Source: Euptelea pleiosperma
Lineage: Eukaryota > Streptophyta > Magnoliopsida > Ranunculales > Eupteleaceae
Length of the DNA stretch: 64,000 nt
Direction: 5' to 3'
Assembly: GCA_035048495.1 (NCBI GenBank)
Contig: CM068552.1
Location: forward strand, 10,703,501-10,767,500
Each line of letters begins with the position of its first letter. The stretch's first letter is position 1. Positions 53,267-63,555 of this stretch are shown here, one piece after another. A program made the position numbers and the translations under genes. The notes beneath the pieces were generated by a model. The model was given only the letters and a program-made list of their open reading frames with translations, did not search any database and had not been told where the DNA came from.

Positions 53267-54221
53267 TCAATCTCGCTCCGGCGCATCTCCAGAATCTTTT
53301 CTGGCACTCAAGTTTCCGGCATATGACCACACCCTCTCTGCTTTGGAAGTAATTGATTTTTCTAGCTTCCCATCCTGTGCAACCAAAAGACTATTCTTGC
53401 TTATGGAGGAATGTGCCCTTCTAGGGCTTCCAATGACTGGTGTGGAGGAACAGGTTGGTGTTGCAAATGGAGAGGCATAAGGGGTGTGATGGATTGAAAA
53501 GGGGCTAGGTGAGATTCGCTTCTGTATGGGAAGACCACTCACCCCTCCCCTGCCAAACAGAGACATAGACTCTGCGGCCACACATCGCCTGATTGCATCA
53601 TCCACATAAAGGAGATCATCGATCCTTGCCATTATGTTGAAGGCCAAGCTCTCCATCACCCTCGAGTAGCTCTCAAGGATTGACTGCCCCACATCCTGCA
53701 ATGAAAAAGATTTTACTTTACATCTTATTTCTGTGAATAAGGGGTTACCCCAAGGTCGTCTCCCTTTAGCATCACCAGCCTATGGACAACTCAAGTCGTG
53801 ACCCATAGTCTGATAAATATGCATATAAACTATATTTGCTGGAATATAAATAGTGTAGGGGCAATACCTTGTTGTATTGAATCTTGTTCATGTCTAACAG
53901 AGTCTGGGGCAGGCCAGGGAACCGGAGTCTTAGGCTATGTAAGAGGGTCTCAGCCCGGTGTGCTAGAAATTGACTCTTTTCAGTGTCTCCAACAAGGCCC
54001 TTGACCTTGCCACCCCATGATGACCGCCCAGCCTTTGCATGATTTGGACGTTTTTTACGGTCTTTCTGCCTCCAAACATGCACAGCAGCCTCAATCCTGT
54101 TTGCTATTTCCAGAGTCTCGTGCTCTGTTGACAGGTCTAAGCAATCTAGGAGACATTCTGGTGAGAACTGGTTGGCAGTTATGTAGCGGTATATGATCTC
54201 TCCCAAACAAGCTTTTCCACT
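53267..54221 (-). CDS. ROPGEF: RopGEF (PRONE domain), last two coding exons only
   Basis: RopGEFs exchange GDP for GTP on plant ROP/RAC GTPases at the plasma membrane, downstream of receptor kinases, controlling polar growth. Two exons on the minus strand: 53868-54221 (118 codons, acceptor CGCAG before AGTGGAAAA) and 53267-53695 (142 codons plus TGA), joined in phase 0. The first holds the C-terminal PRONE segment: SGKACLGEIIYRYITANQF, SPECLLDCLDLSTEHETLEI, SSWGGKVKGLV and LRLRFPGLPQTLLDMNK. The second completes PRONE (DVGQSILESYSRVMESLAFN, IDDLLYVDDAIRRC) and adds a serine/proline-rich tail ending WSYAGNLSARKDSGDAPERD, the conserved RopGEF1-like C-terminus. The N-terminal half of PRONE is not found between 54222 and 64000, so it lies beyond the window across a long intron, or the gene is broken. 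Confidence 0.92.
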
Positions 54222-54716
54222 CTGCGATGATAGATGAAACCATGTAGCTTACCAATAAGACAAATAAATAATGATGGATTACACTAAGATGAAGAGATAG
54301 GTTCGTCATATTAGTGGCAAAATGATCTCAAAAATTCAAATCCAGTTCAGATTTCAACTAGAAATCTAGTTCTTGATGACTAAAATAATCAGTTGGGTCA
54401 ATATGTATCTGTAGATAGAGAGAGATTATGGTATTTTCAGTCCAATTCTTTTCTTTAGTATGTTGATTTTCGTAGATGGCACACAATAATTGGATTAATT
54501 ACACCTAGTGAAGCCAATAGGTGGAGGTATTACTGTAATCTCTTAACTTCAATAGTGAGATATCCCTACCAGGAATCTTCAGTTTGCTCTACATTGTCAA
54601 TGGTGGCATTTTTCGATACTTCCATATTGACAATATAGACTGTTAATTTCTCAATTTCTCGTGATGCGAGGAGACTAGGAAAATAGAGCAGAAGCTATTT
54701 CCTACAGTAATAAGGG

Positions 54717-55029
54717 TGTTGAAAACAACTTTGCTCTAAAAGCTTAAGCTATTAGAGGAAGGTGTAACAATGTATATTAAAGGGTCCAAAGGTCTAACAG
54801 AGGCAGAGTGATGGCCACATAGCCAAACAACACACTCCAACAACACCCCCCTTGCCGAGACTCCAACAAGCGACCCTTGGGACTTCCGGCTCTGATACCA
54901 TGTTGATAACCACTTTCTCTAACAGCTTAAGCTGTTAAAGGGAGGTGTAACAATGAATATCAAAGGGTCCACAGGTCTAATATGCGTGGAGTGCTGGCCA
55001 CATAGCCCAAACAACACACTCCAACAACA
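54717..55029 (-). mobile_element. Complete TRIM retrotransposon (313 bp)
   Basis: Two 129-bp LTRs (54717-54845 and 54901-55029), each beginning TGTTG and ending ACA in plus orientation, flank an internal region of only 55 bp. That region holds GGCTCTGATACCA (54888-54900), the complement of a TGGTATCAGAGCC primer-binding site, directly against the right LTR, and a C-run (polypurine tract on the minus strand) against the left LTR. The 5-bp duplication AAGGG flanks it (54712-54716 and 55030-55034). It encodes nothing and needs proteins from an autonomous LTR element. Confidence 0.95.
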
Positions 55030-55034
55030 AAGGG

Positions 55035-55800
55035 AAAAAAGTTAATTGAGTACATCTATCTATATATCTGATGCAGGATGATGAAAACTAGCCTATATGA
55101 GGCGCAAAAATCAGAAATATATTACCACAAGTAATAATAATATAAAAACTACTAACAATTACCGCAAATATGTAGATATGCTAGCAGTTAATTAAGTCAA
55201 TTGTTTCAAATGCTAGATCTCACAATCAAGCAGTGAAAAACCCTCAATTATTAATTGAGCGGCCCGATGGAAGTAAGGACTTCCACTAGCTAGGGTTCAA
55301 CCAACACTTGTAAGTTCACTTTAATATCCTTTTTCCAAGAGATTGGAAGTTATTTGATGTTCAGGAAGGTTTCTAGCAAGTTTTGGAACTTTCTGACAAG
55401 TATCAGATTTTAGCCAAGTTTCGAGAGAAAAAAGAACTGTGGAAAATTAGGGTTTGAGAAGGGGTAAGGGGTTTTAATGGTTAATGGTTACCGCAGGGAT
55501 CTGAGAGTGTTTGGGGGTTGTAGTAAGGGTTTTGGAAGGGTTTTAAGGTGTTGTATGGAGAACTGGTGTAGGAGGTTACTATTCACGCGACACTCTTCAC
55601 ACAACACTATTCATAGTTGTGTTCAATGGTTAGGGTTTAGAGATGGAAGGGGTTACGGTTGAATATTCCAGGTTAAGTTTGATCTAAAAGAAAATAAAGA
55701 TGGCGAAAGATAAGAGAATAAGAGAGAAGAGATAATACATTTCGGATTCGCACCAAGAAAGAAGAGAACAATCCACAAGAGATTTCTCAAGAGCAAAAGT
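55035..55800. other. No gene recognised between two TRIMs
   Basis: AT-rich, with a plus-strand stretch at 55370-55670 that gives a short cysteine-containing frame without a known domain. It is presumed intronic to the RopGEF gene if that gene continues upstream. Confidence 0.4.
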
Positions 55801-56183
55801 TGTTAGGATCGTAAAGGTTAAGACTTAAGCTTTCCGCACCTCTATCGCTTAGGTGCTTTTGGTGTATTGGTTTGGGTCTTAACAATTGGTATCATAACAA
55901 ACCCCACGTCACGGTTTCAAAGTCACGAGAGGACGACTTGGGGAAAGGGCTACCTGAGGGCTTGCTAAAAAAGAGAAAATAGGGCTACTGGGAAAAATGT
56001 CGGGGGCCTGCTCACAAAAAGTGAGAAAATAGGAGTACCGGAGTGAAAGCCACCTCAGAGTGAGCCACCATGGATGTCGGCCTTGGAAGCGTGGTAGAAT
56101 GTTAGGGTCCTAAACTTTAAGACTTAAGCTTTCTGCACCTCTATCACCTAGGTGCTTTTGGTGTATTGGTTTGGTTCTCAGCA
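55801..56183 (+). mobile_element. Second TRIM retrotransposon (383 bp)
   Basis: Two 84-bp LTRs (55801-55884 and 56100-56183), TGTTAGG to CA, share AAGACTTAAGCTTTC, CACCTCTATC and TAGGTGCTTTTGGTGTATTG, and differ at several positions. The internal domain is 215 bp, starting with a primer-site-like TTGGTATCATAAC and ending in a G-rich stretch (GGAAGCGTGGTAGAA). The flanks are AAAGT and AAAGA, a 4/5 match to a target duplication. Older than the TRIM at 54717, judging by LTR divergence and the worn duplication. Confidence 0.85.
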
Positions 56184-57130
56184 AAAGATTATATTTCATC
56201 ATAATGAAAAATACAACTAAAAGAGTTTATATAATAACTCAAAACATGCTACTATAATCTCAGTCATCCATCTAATATAATGGCTAAAAAAAAAATACAA
56301 CAACTCAAAGTAACTAACCAAAATTACAATGAGCCCCTAATTGTGGGCTAATTGCAAAAACACGAAAAACTCTAAAAAAACATCAAATAAGTTTAGAAAA
56401 CTAATAAAAACTCTCCACAAGTTCCCTATGCATCCTACATACATCTTTCCAACGTGGAGTCTTCATGATGCACATGCATGTGGGTCTCCCGCTCCCACAA
56501 ATAAAGAACTAAAACTGAGGTCCACGTAGTCATCAAAGTACAAAGACATGGGTTTGGGTATTAGAAGTTGTTCTCATAATCCAAGTAGTAGCACTCGGCG
56601 CAGCAAGAGTGATAGCAAGGAATCTGAAATAAATGAGACACTAAGTTGCTACTCGAATCCTCCAAAGCTAGGGTAGAATCGAGAAATAAATACACTACAT
56701 CAGAGTGTAAGGGGATTTTGGATGTCATGAGCCCAAACATAGGAGATATACATACATGCGGGCTATGAAGTTGCTTCAAGAAAAAGGATGGCGAGAGACC
56801 TTTATTCACATGTTAGATGAATGAATGAAGGATTGGAAACCATTGAAGATAGGTTTATTTAGGATGTGATATATGTGAATCATGAGATTGGTTGTTTGAC
56901 ATTTTTATGATATTTTCATTAGGTTGTGTAATGTCGATGAAATTATTATGTGGTAATGTACATGGATGATGTGGATGACTTTATTAGGTAGTAGGTACTA
57001 ATGCATGTGTGAATGAATTTACTGGGTGGATGTGTGTGGACTTTAATGCATGGTTGCATCTTATTTGTAACATGAGTGAGATTAGAAATTAAAACGAGTG
57101 ATAATAAATCTGCATCGACTGACATAAATC
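56184..57130. other. No gene recognised
   Basis: AT-rich, no domain recognised in the short frames. It ends at the Harbinger transposase relic. Confidence 0.45.
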
Positions 57131-57133
57131 ATA

Positions 57134-57890
57134 GTGAACAGGCTCAAATTGTTAGAAGCACATATTGTAGGTGAGTATAATTCGAAGTTCCTTTGGAAGC
57201 AACTGTACATGGATGACCCGATGTTTGGAAGTGACTATATGGTTAATGTACTTCAAGGACATGTAGATTGGTGCTCATATTTGTTACATTTGATAGCGAA
57301 TGTAATGTATGACTTACGTGATGCATTGAAAGCTCAAGAAATATTGCGAGATACTCATTATGTCAAAGTGAAGGAGCAAATGTGTATATTCCTATACACA
57401 ATAGATGCAATAGAAATGTTGCAAGTCAGTTTCAACACTCCAGAGACCATAACTCGTCACTTTGGAACATTGTTAAAGGCCATCTATAAATTTTCTAAAG
57501 AAGTTATTTTACTCCCCAGCTTCGATACTACTCATCCCTACATTAGGAGGAAAGACAATTAGTGACCATGGTTTAAGGTAAAAATTTATGTCACACATTA
57601 TAGGTTCTACTTTAGGAATAACCCATAACTGCTTGACTCGTTTAATGTTGACACGACTGTGTTGGGCAAATCGATGGGACACACGTTAGTGCATATGTGC
57701 CAATGGGCAAAGCACATATATCATATCGAGGCAAAAAGATTCTGATCACTTAACTGTCGCGTGTACGTGCGATTTTGATACATGTTTCGTATTTGTCTTA
57801 GCTGGTTGGTATGGCACAACAAACGATTCAAGGGTGTTTGCAGAGGCCATCACAAATCCATGCTTGAAGTTCCTACATCTTCCAAAAGGT
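57134..57890 (+). pseudogene. PIF/Harbinger transposase (HARBI1-like) relic
   Basis: The first part (57134-57562, 142 residues) matches the DUF8040-type N-terminal domain of plant HARBI1-like nucleases: KEQMCIFLYTIDAIEMLQVS, then the ETITRHFGTLLKAIYKF helix. After the stop, other frames show the DDE nuclease pieces: CVGQIDGTHVSAYVPMG (first catalytic Asp, about 57659-57710), then CDFDTCFVFVLAGWYGTTND and SRVFAEA (second Asp, about 57768-57848). Stops and shifts inactivate it and the C-terminal third is missing. This superfamily mobilises Tourist-like MITEs such as the one at 265-683. Confidence 0.8.
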
Positions 57891-58699
57891 GATTTTTCCT
57901 TTACATTCTCAAGTATTTTTTACACAATGGACTAATTACAATATCATTTATAACAGTAAATACTATTTGGTCGATTCTAGATACGGTAACACACGGGGAT
58001 TTTTGGCACCATATAAAAAAGAATCATAACATCTAAATGATTACATAGGAAGTAATAGATAACCCCCGGTCTAAAAGGGAAGCAATTCAATTATGCTCGC
58101 CCATCATTGCGTAATGTGATTTAGGGATGCTTTAGTGATGTAGCTAGAGTTGTAGGATTAGAAAAACACAGCAACAATAATAGATTACAGACACAATAAT
58201 CGATCCTGATCAAGCTTGGAATACTTAAAGAGACAACTTACAGCAAGAAACAAGCACAAATCATCAAAACAGCCCAACCAGTAAGTGCTGAATGTGTTAG
58301 TCCAACCAAAAACCCTAGATAGGCTGCTTTCTCCAAGAGGAGGAAATAACTTTCTTCTAAAGAACTCCAGAAGAAAAAAATACCCCCAATTTGACCGTTA
58401 CATAGCTTAATGGGCCTCCATGTGTGTTGAATATACACTGTCCAGCTGCCCATGTCTTCCTTTCTTTTTCTTCTTTATGGGTTTCCAAAGGGGATGCTTC
58501 TATTCTTCCCAATCGACGGCTCTATCTTCATCACTTCCACCCTGCTGAAAAGAACTCGACTTCGTTACCTTGATCTTCAATTTTCTCTTTTCAAAAGGAG
58601 TATATTCCTCTATCTATCGTTCAATTTCAAACAATGGAAAGATTAGGGGTCTTGTCTATGTTCTTCTCTTTGGAATATTTTTGGGGATGAAGTATGATA

Positions 58700-60493
58700 C
58701 GCCTTCTATCCATCTTGAACACAGGTATTCTTTCTTCCATCATGGTCTACACATCTATCATAAATCCAAGGCCTTCCGAATAAAACATGACATGCCTTCA
58801 TTGGGATGACATAACACCAAACAAAGTCTTTGTAATTATTTCCCAAAGAAAAATTCACGAAGCACCATGAATTGACCAGAATGGATGTATCAGTAACCCA
58901 TGAGACCTTGTATGGCTTCAGATTCTTTTTCGTCTTCAACTTGAGTCTGACAACTAGCTCTTGTGAATTGCAATGTCACGTTCATACAACTACCCCCATC
59001 AATGATGAGATTGAGAGCATGATCTTGATATTCTAGCTTGTGTACAAAAAATGTTATCTCGTAAGCAATTTTCTTCCTCTTCTTCTTTTGGTGCAATTAA
59101 AATTCTTCGTACCATAATACTCAACTTTGTAGACAGGTCAAGATTGTCATCTTCTGTTTCTTCTTTCGGTGCACCAAGTTCAACAAGCTCTTCTTTTGAT
59201 GTGTCTTCCTTGTTAAGTGCTAGTATTTTGCTAGGACATTGGAGGGCAACAAGGTTCTAAACTTCGACTTTGCCTTAGACTTCGGTCAGTTAAAATTCGG
59301 AATTAATTCGGAGAAGTTCAATTCGTTTAGAGAATTTCTGTAAGAACACGCCAACTTAGAGAAGTTTAAAGATGTTTTGCCAAAATGAGTGAAACGATAT
59401 TGATCTCGCTTAGGTTGCTCTAAATGGTTGTTTTTATGATATAATAAGTTTTATCATGCTTGTTTTCTCATATCCTTAAAAATAAATGTGTTTTATCAAT
59501 TTTTTGGTAAAAATTCTCCCAACTTCTCTAAGTTGAGTATTTACTTCGAATTCAACGAATTTTTGTACTAAAAAGGCCAAACTTCGAGAAATTAGCCGAT
59601 TTTTTACTGTTTACTTCGAATTAGTTCGGCGAATTCTTGTAATTTTTTTAAGACATGTACACTTTAATTCGGTCATTCAAAATTCGAAATTAATTCGGCT
59701 AATTTCGCCGAATTTTGTCGAATTTTAAAACCATGGATGGCAAAGTGACCAATTCCCCCCCACTTATAACATTCCTTACCATGTAGGTTATTCTTCAACT
59801 TGTTGATATTTCCCAATTTTTGAGCTTGAACTATAACATTAGAATTCCCAACTGACTTCTCAAGAAGTTTGCCAACATGCGTCTCTGGAACTCGCTTACG
59901 TATTATCGGTCTCTCCGTTAATGTCCCTTCAATTCGCAAGGCAATTGATAGGATTCTTCTATTGACCATAATCTAACAAGTACCATATCATCTTGAATTT
60001 GTGGTTTGAGGCCAGATTTATAGTGTGCATTTAGGATTTTGTCCGAATCAACAATTCCAGCACGAATAACAGAGTTATAAAATCTATCCATATAGTCAAC
60101 AACAGATTCGTGTTCTCTTTGTTGTATCTGTTGGGAACATAGTTTAGGTAGAGATGACCCTTTTTCTCGAGCCAAGTGTTTGACACATCGCTCGGATCTT
60201 TCATTAATCTCTTGTTGCCTATTCCACCAAATCAAGGCTGGACATCTTGGATTGGCTTTGGAAAATTGGACCTTTCACCCCCCGTATAATCGATAACATC
60301 CGAAAAAGTTGTCTAGACTTGCTATCCAATCTAAGAATGCCTCAACATCCATCTTCCCATAAAATTCACCCACATCAAGTTTAACACCTCTATCAATCCC
60401 ATCGTAGTAATAACCAGCTTGCTTAAAGCAACACCAACCGGTATCTATATCTTCAAATTTGATAATGCTTTTGCAAAATCCAACTCCAACCAT
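58700..60493 (-). pseudogene. Gypsy gag-protease remnant
   Basis: On the minus strand: VKLDVGEFYGKMDVEAFLDW (about 60390-60330), the gag core HESVVDYMDRFYNSVIRAGI, a zinc knuckle ECYKWGGIGHFA (second Cys replaced by Trp) split by a hAT MITE from LQCPSK, then the aspartic protease region with LIIDGGSCMNV (about 59010-58975). It ends with the linker VIPMACH-like CYVIPMKACHVLFGRPWIYD and VDHDGRKNTC before the expected RT. Several frameshifts separate these pieces. The pattern fits the chromovirus/Tekay-like Gypsy group. Confidence 0.8.
59250..59735. mobile_element. hAT-type MITE inside the Gypsy zinc knuckle
   Basis: The ends are CAAGGTTCTAAAC and TTTTAAAACCATG, with flanking 8-mers GAGGGCAA (59242-59249) and GATGGCAA (59736-59743), one mismatch. 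The interior is rich in AATTCGG/CCGAATT. Joining the flanks restores the continuity of the gag zinc-knuckle reading frame across the site, confirming insertion into coding DNA. Confidence 0.88.
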
Positions 60494-60539
60494 TCTCTAT
60501 ATCCAGCATCAAATTTAATGTTGGCATCCGTATCTCTAT

Positions 60540-61257
60540 TCAAGCATCTCCAACCAGCCTCTTCAAATTTCAACTTCAAAAAAGCATCTTCTTCAAATTT
60601 GAAGATGGAAGCGCCCTCTAAAAAATGTTTAATTCCAATTAGGCCCTCTTCAAAAAAGCATCTTCCTAAAAAAGATGGATAGAAAATGACTTTAACGATA
60701 TTTAAAAAATGTTGGGTTTTAAATTTATGATGGCAATAATATTATTTAAAAAAGTTGAATGGAAAGAAAACCGACAAAAATAGAAATTCATAGAGTAAAA
60801 AGTAGAATCTCTATATTTGATGTTAATAATAGAAATCCCTATAATTGATGTCAAGAAGAACAACTCCAACTGGCCTCTATATCATCTTCAAATTTGATGA
60901 CTCTTTTGCAAAAGCCAATTCCAACTGATCTCTATATCCAACACCAAATTTGAAGATGGCCTCTACATCTCTATTCTTGACATCAAATATAGATATTCAC
61001 TTTTCACTCTATGAATTTCTATTTTTGTCATTTTCTTTCCATTCAACTTTTTTAAATACCGCTATTGTTCTTACAAATTTGAAACCCACCTTTTAAATAC
61101 CATTTAAGTCATTTTCCTTGCACCTTTTTGAAAAAGATATTTTTTTAAAAAGGCTCATTGGAGTTGAACACTTTTTGGAGGGTGCCTCTATCTTCAAATT
61201 TGAAGAAGATGCATTTTGAAGCTAAATTTTGAAGAAGCTGAATGGAGATGCTCTTGG
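60540..61257. mobile_element. AAGCATCTCCAACCAG MITE, composite
   Basis: The left end AAGCATCTCCAACCAGCCTC and right end GCTGAATGGAGATGCTCTT are inverted, as are inner blocks (CTTCTTCAAATTTGAAGATG and TCTTCAAATTTGAAGAAG; GCGCCCTCTAAAAAATG and TTTTGGAGGGTGCC). The centre repeats CTATATCCAACACCAAATTT and CTATTCTTGACATCAAATAT, suggesting two or more copies nested within each other. Related to 51018-51315. Confidence 0.65.
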
Positions 61258-62179
61258 GGCTACGGATTCATGGAATTTCTTGAATTTTTTTTTAGAAGTG
61301 TATGCTAGAAACCTGATTGTCATACATTGGAGCATACACACTTTGTTCGATTGGTTTAGATTCAACCGAATTAAGTATTGTCTGTTCCAACTTATGGTTG
61401 TTGGACTGAGCAACTACCACATCCAAGTTTCGAGGCTTGGGACACAGTTTCAACATGTACACCACCTCTTACTTCATGAGTTATTATGGATGGAGAATCA
61501 AGAGACTTGTTATTCAGAGTTGTAGAAGCAATATTTGTCCCTTTTGGAGGTGTTTACTTTCTCATCCCACAAAAGCCTTCATCAAATTATTCAATTGATC
61601 TCTAATATCTCGATATTATTGTGTCATCATCTCTTGTGTTTCTCGTACGTTGGTCGGTGACTCTTTAGTAAGATGCAGCTAACTCATCAACTCAGATCAC
61701 TAATGAAGTAAATTCTCTGTTCTTCATCATTAAAAATAGGTTCAACAACTTCCAAGTTTGCTCTAATACCAAAATCGATGTAGGATAGTCCAGAACAATT
61801 GATAATAGGGCTCTATTTTGGGTTAAGCCATCTTTATATTGCTTGTGTGAATGAGTAAAATAGGGAAATAATAGAGGGTTTGGTTAAGGTTTATTTGTGC
61901 TGTCAAACTAGTCTGAAACAGATGGCAAAAGGGTCTAAGATTTAAGGCACACTACAGAAACTGAAATCAGCAACTTACCAAATGATATGTGATTGATAGC
62001 TGGACTGAGTCACACAGTCCTTGGAGATCAGATTAATGGAGTCTCACCATGATCTGAACTTCCAGTTGATTGGAGTCGCACCATTCGAGAAATAATCAGA
62101 GAAGTCTCGCCTCTGTTTAAAGCAATGGAGCAGAAAAATAAATTCTTCATTCAATGCTTAAACTAAGAGAGGTCACATG

Positions 62180-63107
62180 CAGGGCCGTCTTAATACAAGT
62201 TGAGGCCTTAGGCGAAAACTCTAAATAGGGCCTTTTTTTTTTTTCAGAAATACCCCTAAACCTAAGTGAGAAGATGTCCCCTGAAAAATGTGTTATTTCA
62301 ATTTTTTTTTTTGTTTTAAAAATTATAAATTAAAAGCACGTTTTTCAAGGAGAATTCAATGACGGATACAATGGTTGCATACTTTAAGTCTGCAAAATGT
62401 CCCTTGAAAAATGTGCTAGTTCAATGTTTTTAAACAATATTTTATAAATTAGAAATATATTTTTCAAGGAAAATTCAATGGTGGATGCAATGTTTGTATA
62501 CTTAAGTCAAACAATTGCAGACTAGATGAGTAAAACTTGTGTCACAAGATGTTGTGACGGAAGCCAGCCACAGCATTCAATAAGAGCCACGTGGCATACT
62601 ATTAGAGGACGATGACCGTATGGATGTTTGGCCAGTCCCTCGGTGGACCGGTACACAAAAAATCATCTTGATTAGTGATTTCTAACTGATTCGGTTGAAG
62701 TTATTTTCATGGGTTGATTTTAACGGTAAGAATCTGAGCATTATTTGGGTGCAAAAATCCAAAGGTTTTAAATCACTAATCAGGCTGATTTTTGGTTTGT
62801 AGGTCCACCGAGGGACTGGCCAAACATCCATAAGGTTAGCGCCCTCTGATCGTGTGCCACGTGGCTCTTCTTGAGTGCTGTGACCGGCTTCCGTCACAAC
62901 ATCTTGTGACAAGTTTTACTCAGACTAGATTTGTCGGCTGTAGCATAGTCTTGTGTGATTGGAGGGGCCTGACGCAAATGGACCGGTGGGGGCCTTTTCA
63001 TAAAAGAATAATATTAAAAATACTTGAAATTTTCTGAAATTTGGGGGCCTTACTTGGCGGGGGCCTTAGGCGACCGCCTTATCTGTCTAATGGTCAAGCC
63101 GGGCCTG
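62180..63107. mobile_element. Non-autonomous hAT element, second copy
   Basis: The left end is CAGGGCCGTCTTAATACAAG and the right end AAGCCGGGCCTG. An exact 8-bp duplication, GTCACATG, flanks it (62172-62179 and 63108-63115). Subterminal TTGAGGCCTTAGGCGAAAAC and GGGGCCTTAGGCGACCGCC match the hAT at 12403-13363 in inverse orientation. The nested Mutator MITE (62528-62921) and its duplication account for about 0.4 kb, leaving a core of about 0.53 kb. Confidence 0.9.
62528..62921. mobile_element. Mutator-type MITE, copy C, nested in hAT
   Basis: The ends are GAGTAAAACTTGTGTCACAA and CTTGTGACAAGTTTTACTC, with an exact 9-bp duplication AGACTAGAT (62519-62527 and 62922-62930). Internal foldback as in copies A (36954) and B (41466). 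Confidence 0.93.
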
Positions 63108-63555
63108 GTCACATGTATTTATAGAGGTAAAAGATCTTCGCTCCTTTCCGACTTCTAAAACAACTCAACATTCTAATTTAAAATTAGAAATTACTAATAA
63201 ATTAAAACTTCCAAATCCTAGTAACAACTAATTAAACAATAAACCTTCTTAATAAGACACTTAGACTTGACCCTTAAGACTTTCTAAATTCTAATCCTAT
63301 TTCAATTGGAAACTAACTCAAATTAAATACTACAATTCTAGGACTATAATTTAAGAAACTGACTTCGACTGCTAGAGTGGGCCCTAAAATGGCTAAAAGC
63401 GGACTGTACCATGGGCCTGTTAAGTGCTATTAATGGACCTCCAAGTGGACTGAATATGGGATGCTGGGCGGCCCATATCTTCCTTTCTTTCTTCTTTCTG
63501 GGTTTCCAAAGGGGATGCTTCTAATCTTCCCAATCAACAGATCGATCTTCACCGT

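Larger units (their letters stand above)
58151..63555 (-). mobile_element. Decayed Ty3/Gypsy element with internal deletion and nested inserts
   Basis: On the minus strand, the order is LTR-like right flank (61779 to about 63555), primer-site-like TGGTATTAGAG (61761-61771), gag, zinc knuckle and protease region (60493-58706), then an LTR-like left flank (58151 to about 58540). Both flanks begin TGTAGGAT and share an 80-bp block (58451-58530 and 63470-63550, around GGGTTTCCAAAGGGGATGCT). Reverse transcriptase, RNase H and integrase are missing. Inserts include hAT elements at 59250 and 62180 and a MITE at 60540. LTR limits are approximate. Confidence 0.65.

Noticed and set aside
53772..53867. 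Extension of the RopGEF exon below 53868 in the open frame
   Set aside because: The AAG/GTATTG donor at 53868 and the next acceptor at 53696-53697 rejoin the conserved PRONE sequence exactly; the read-through sequence does not match the family.
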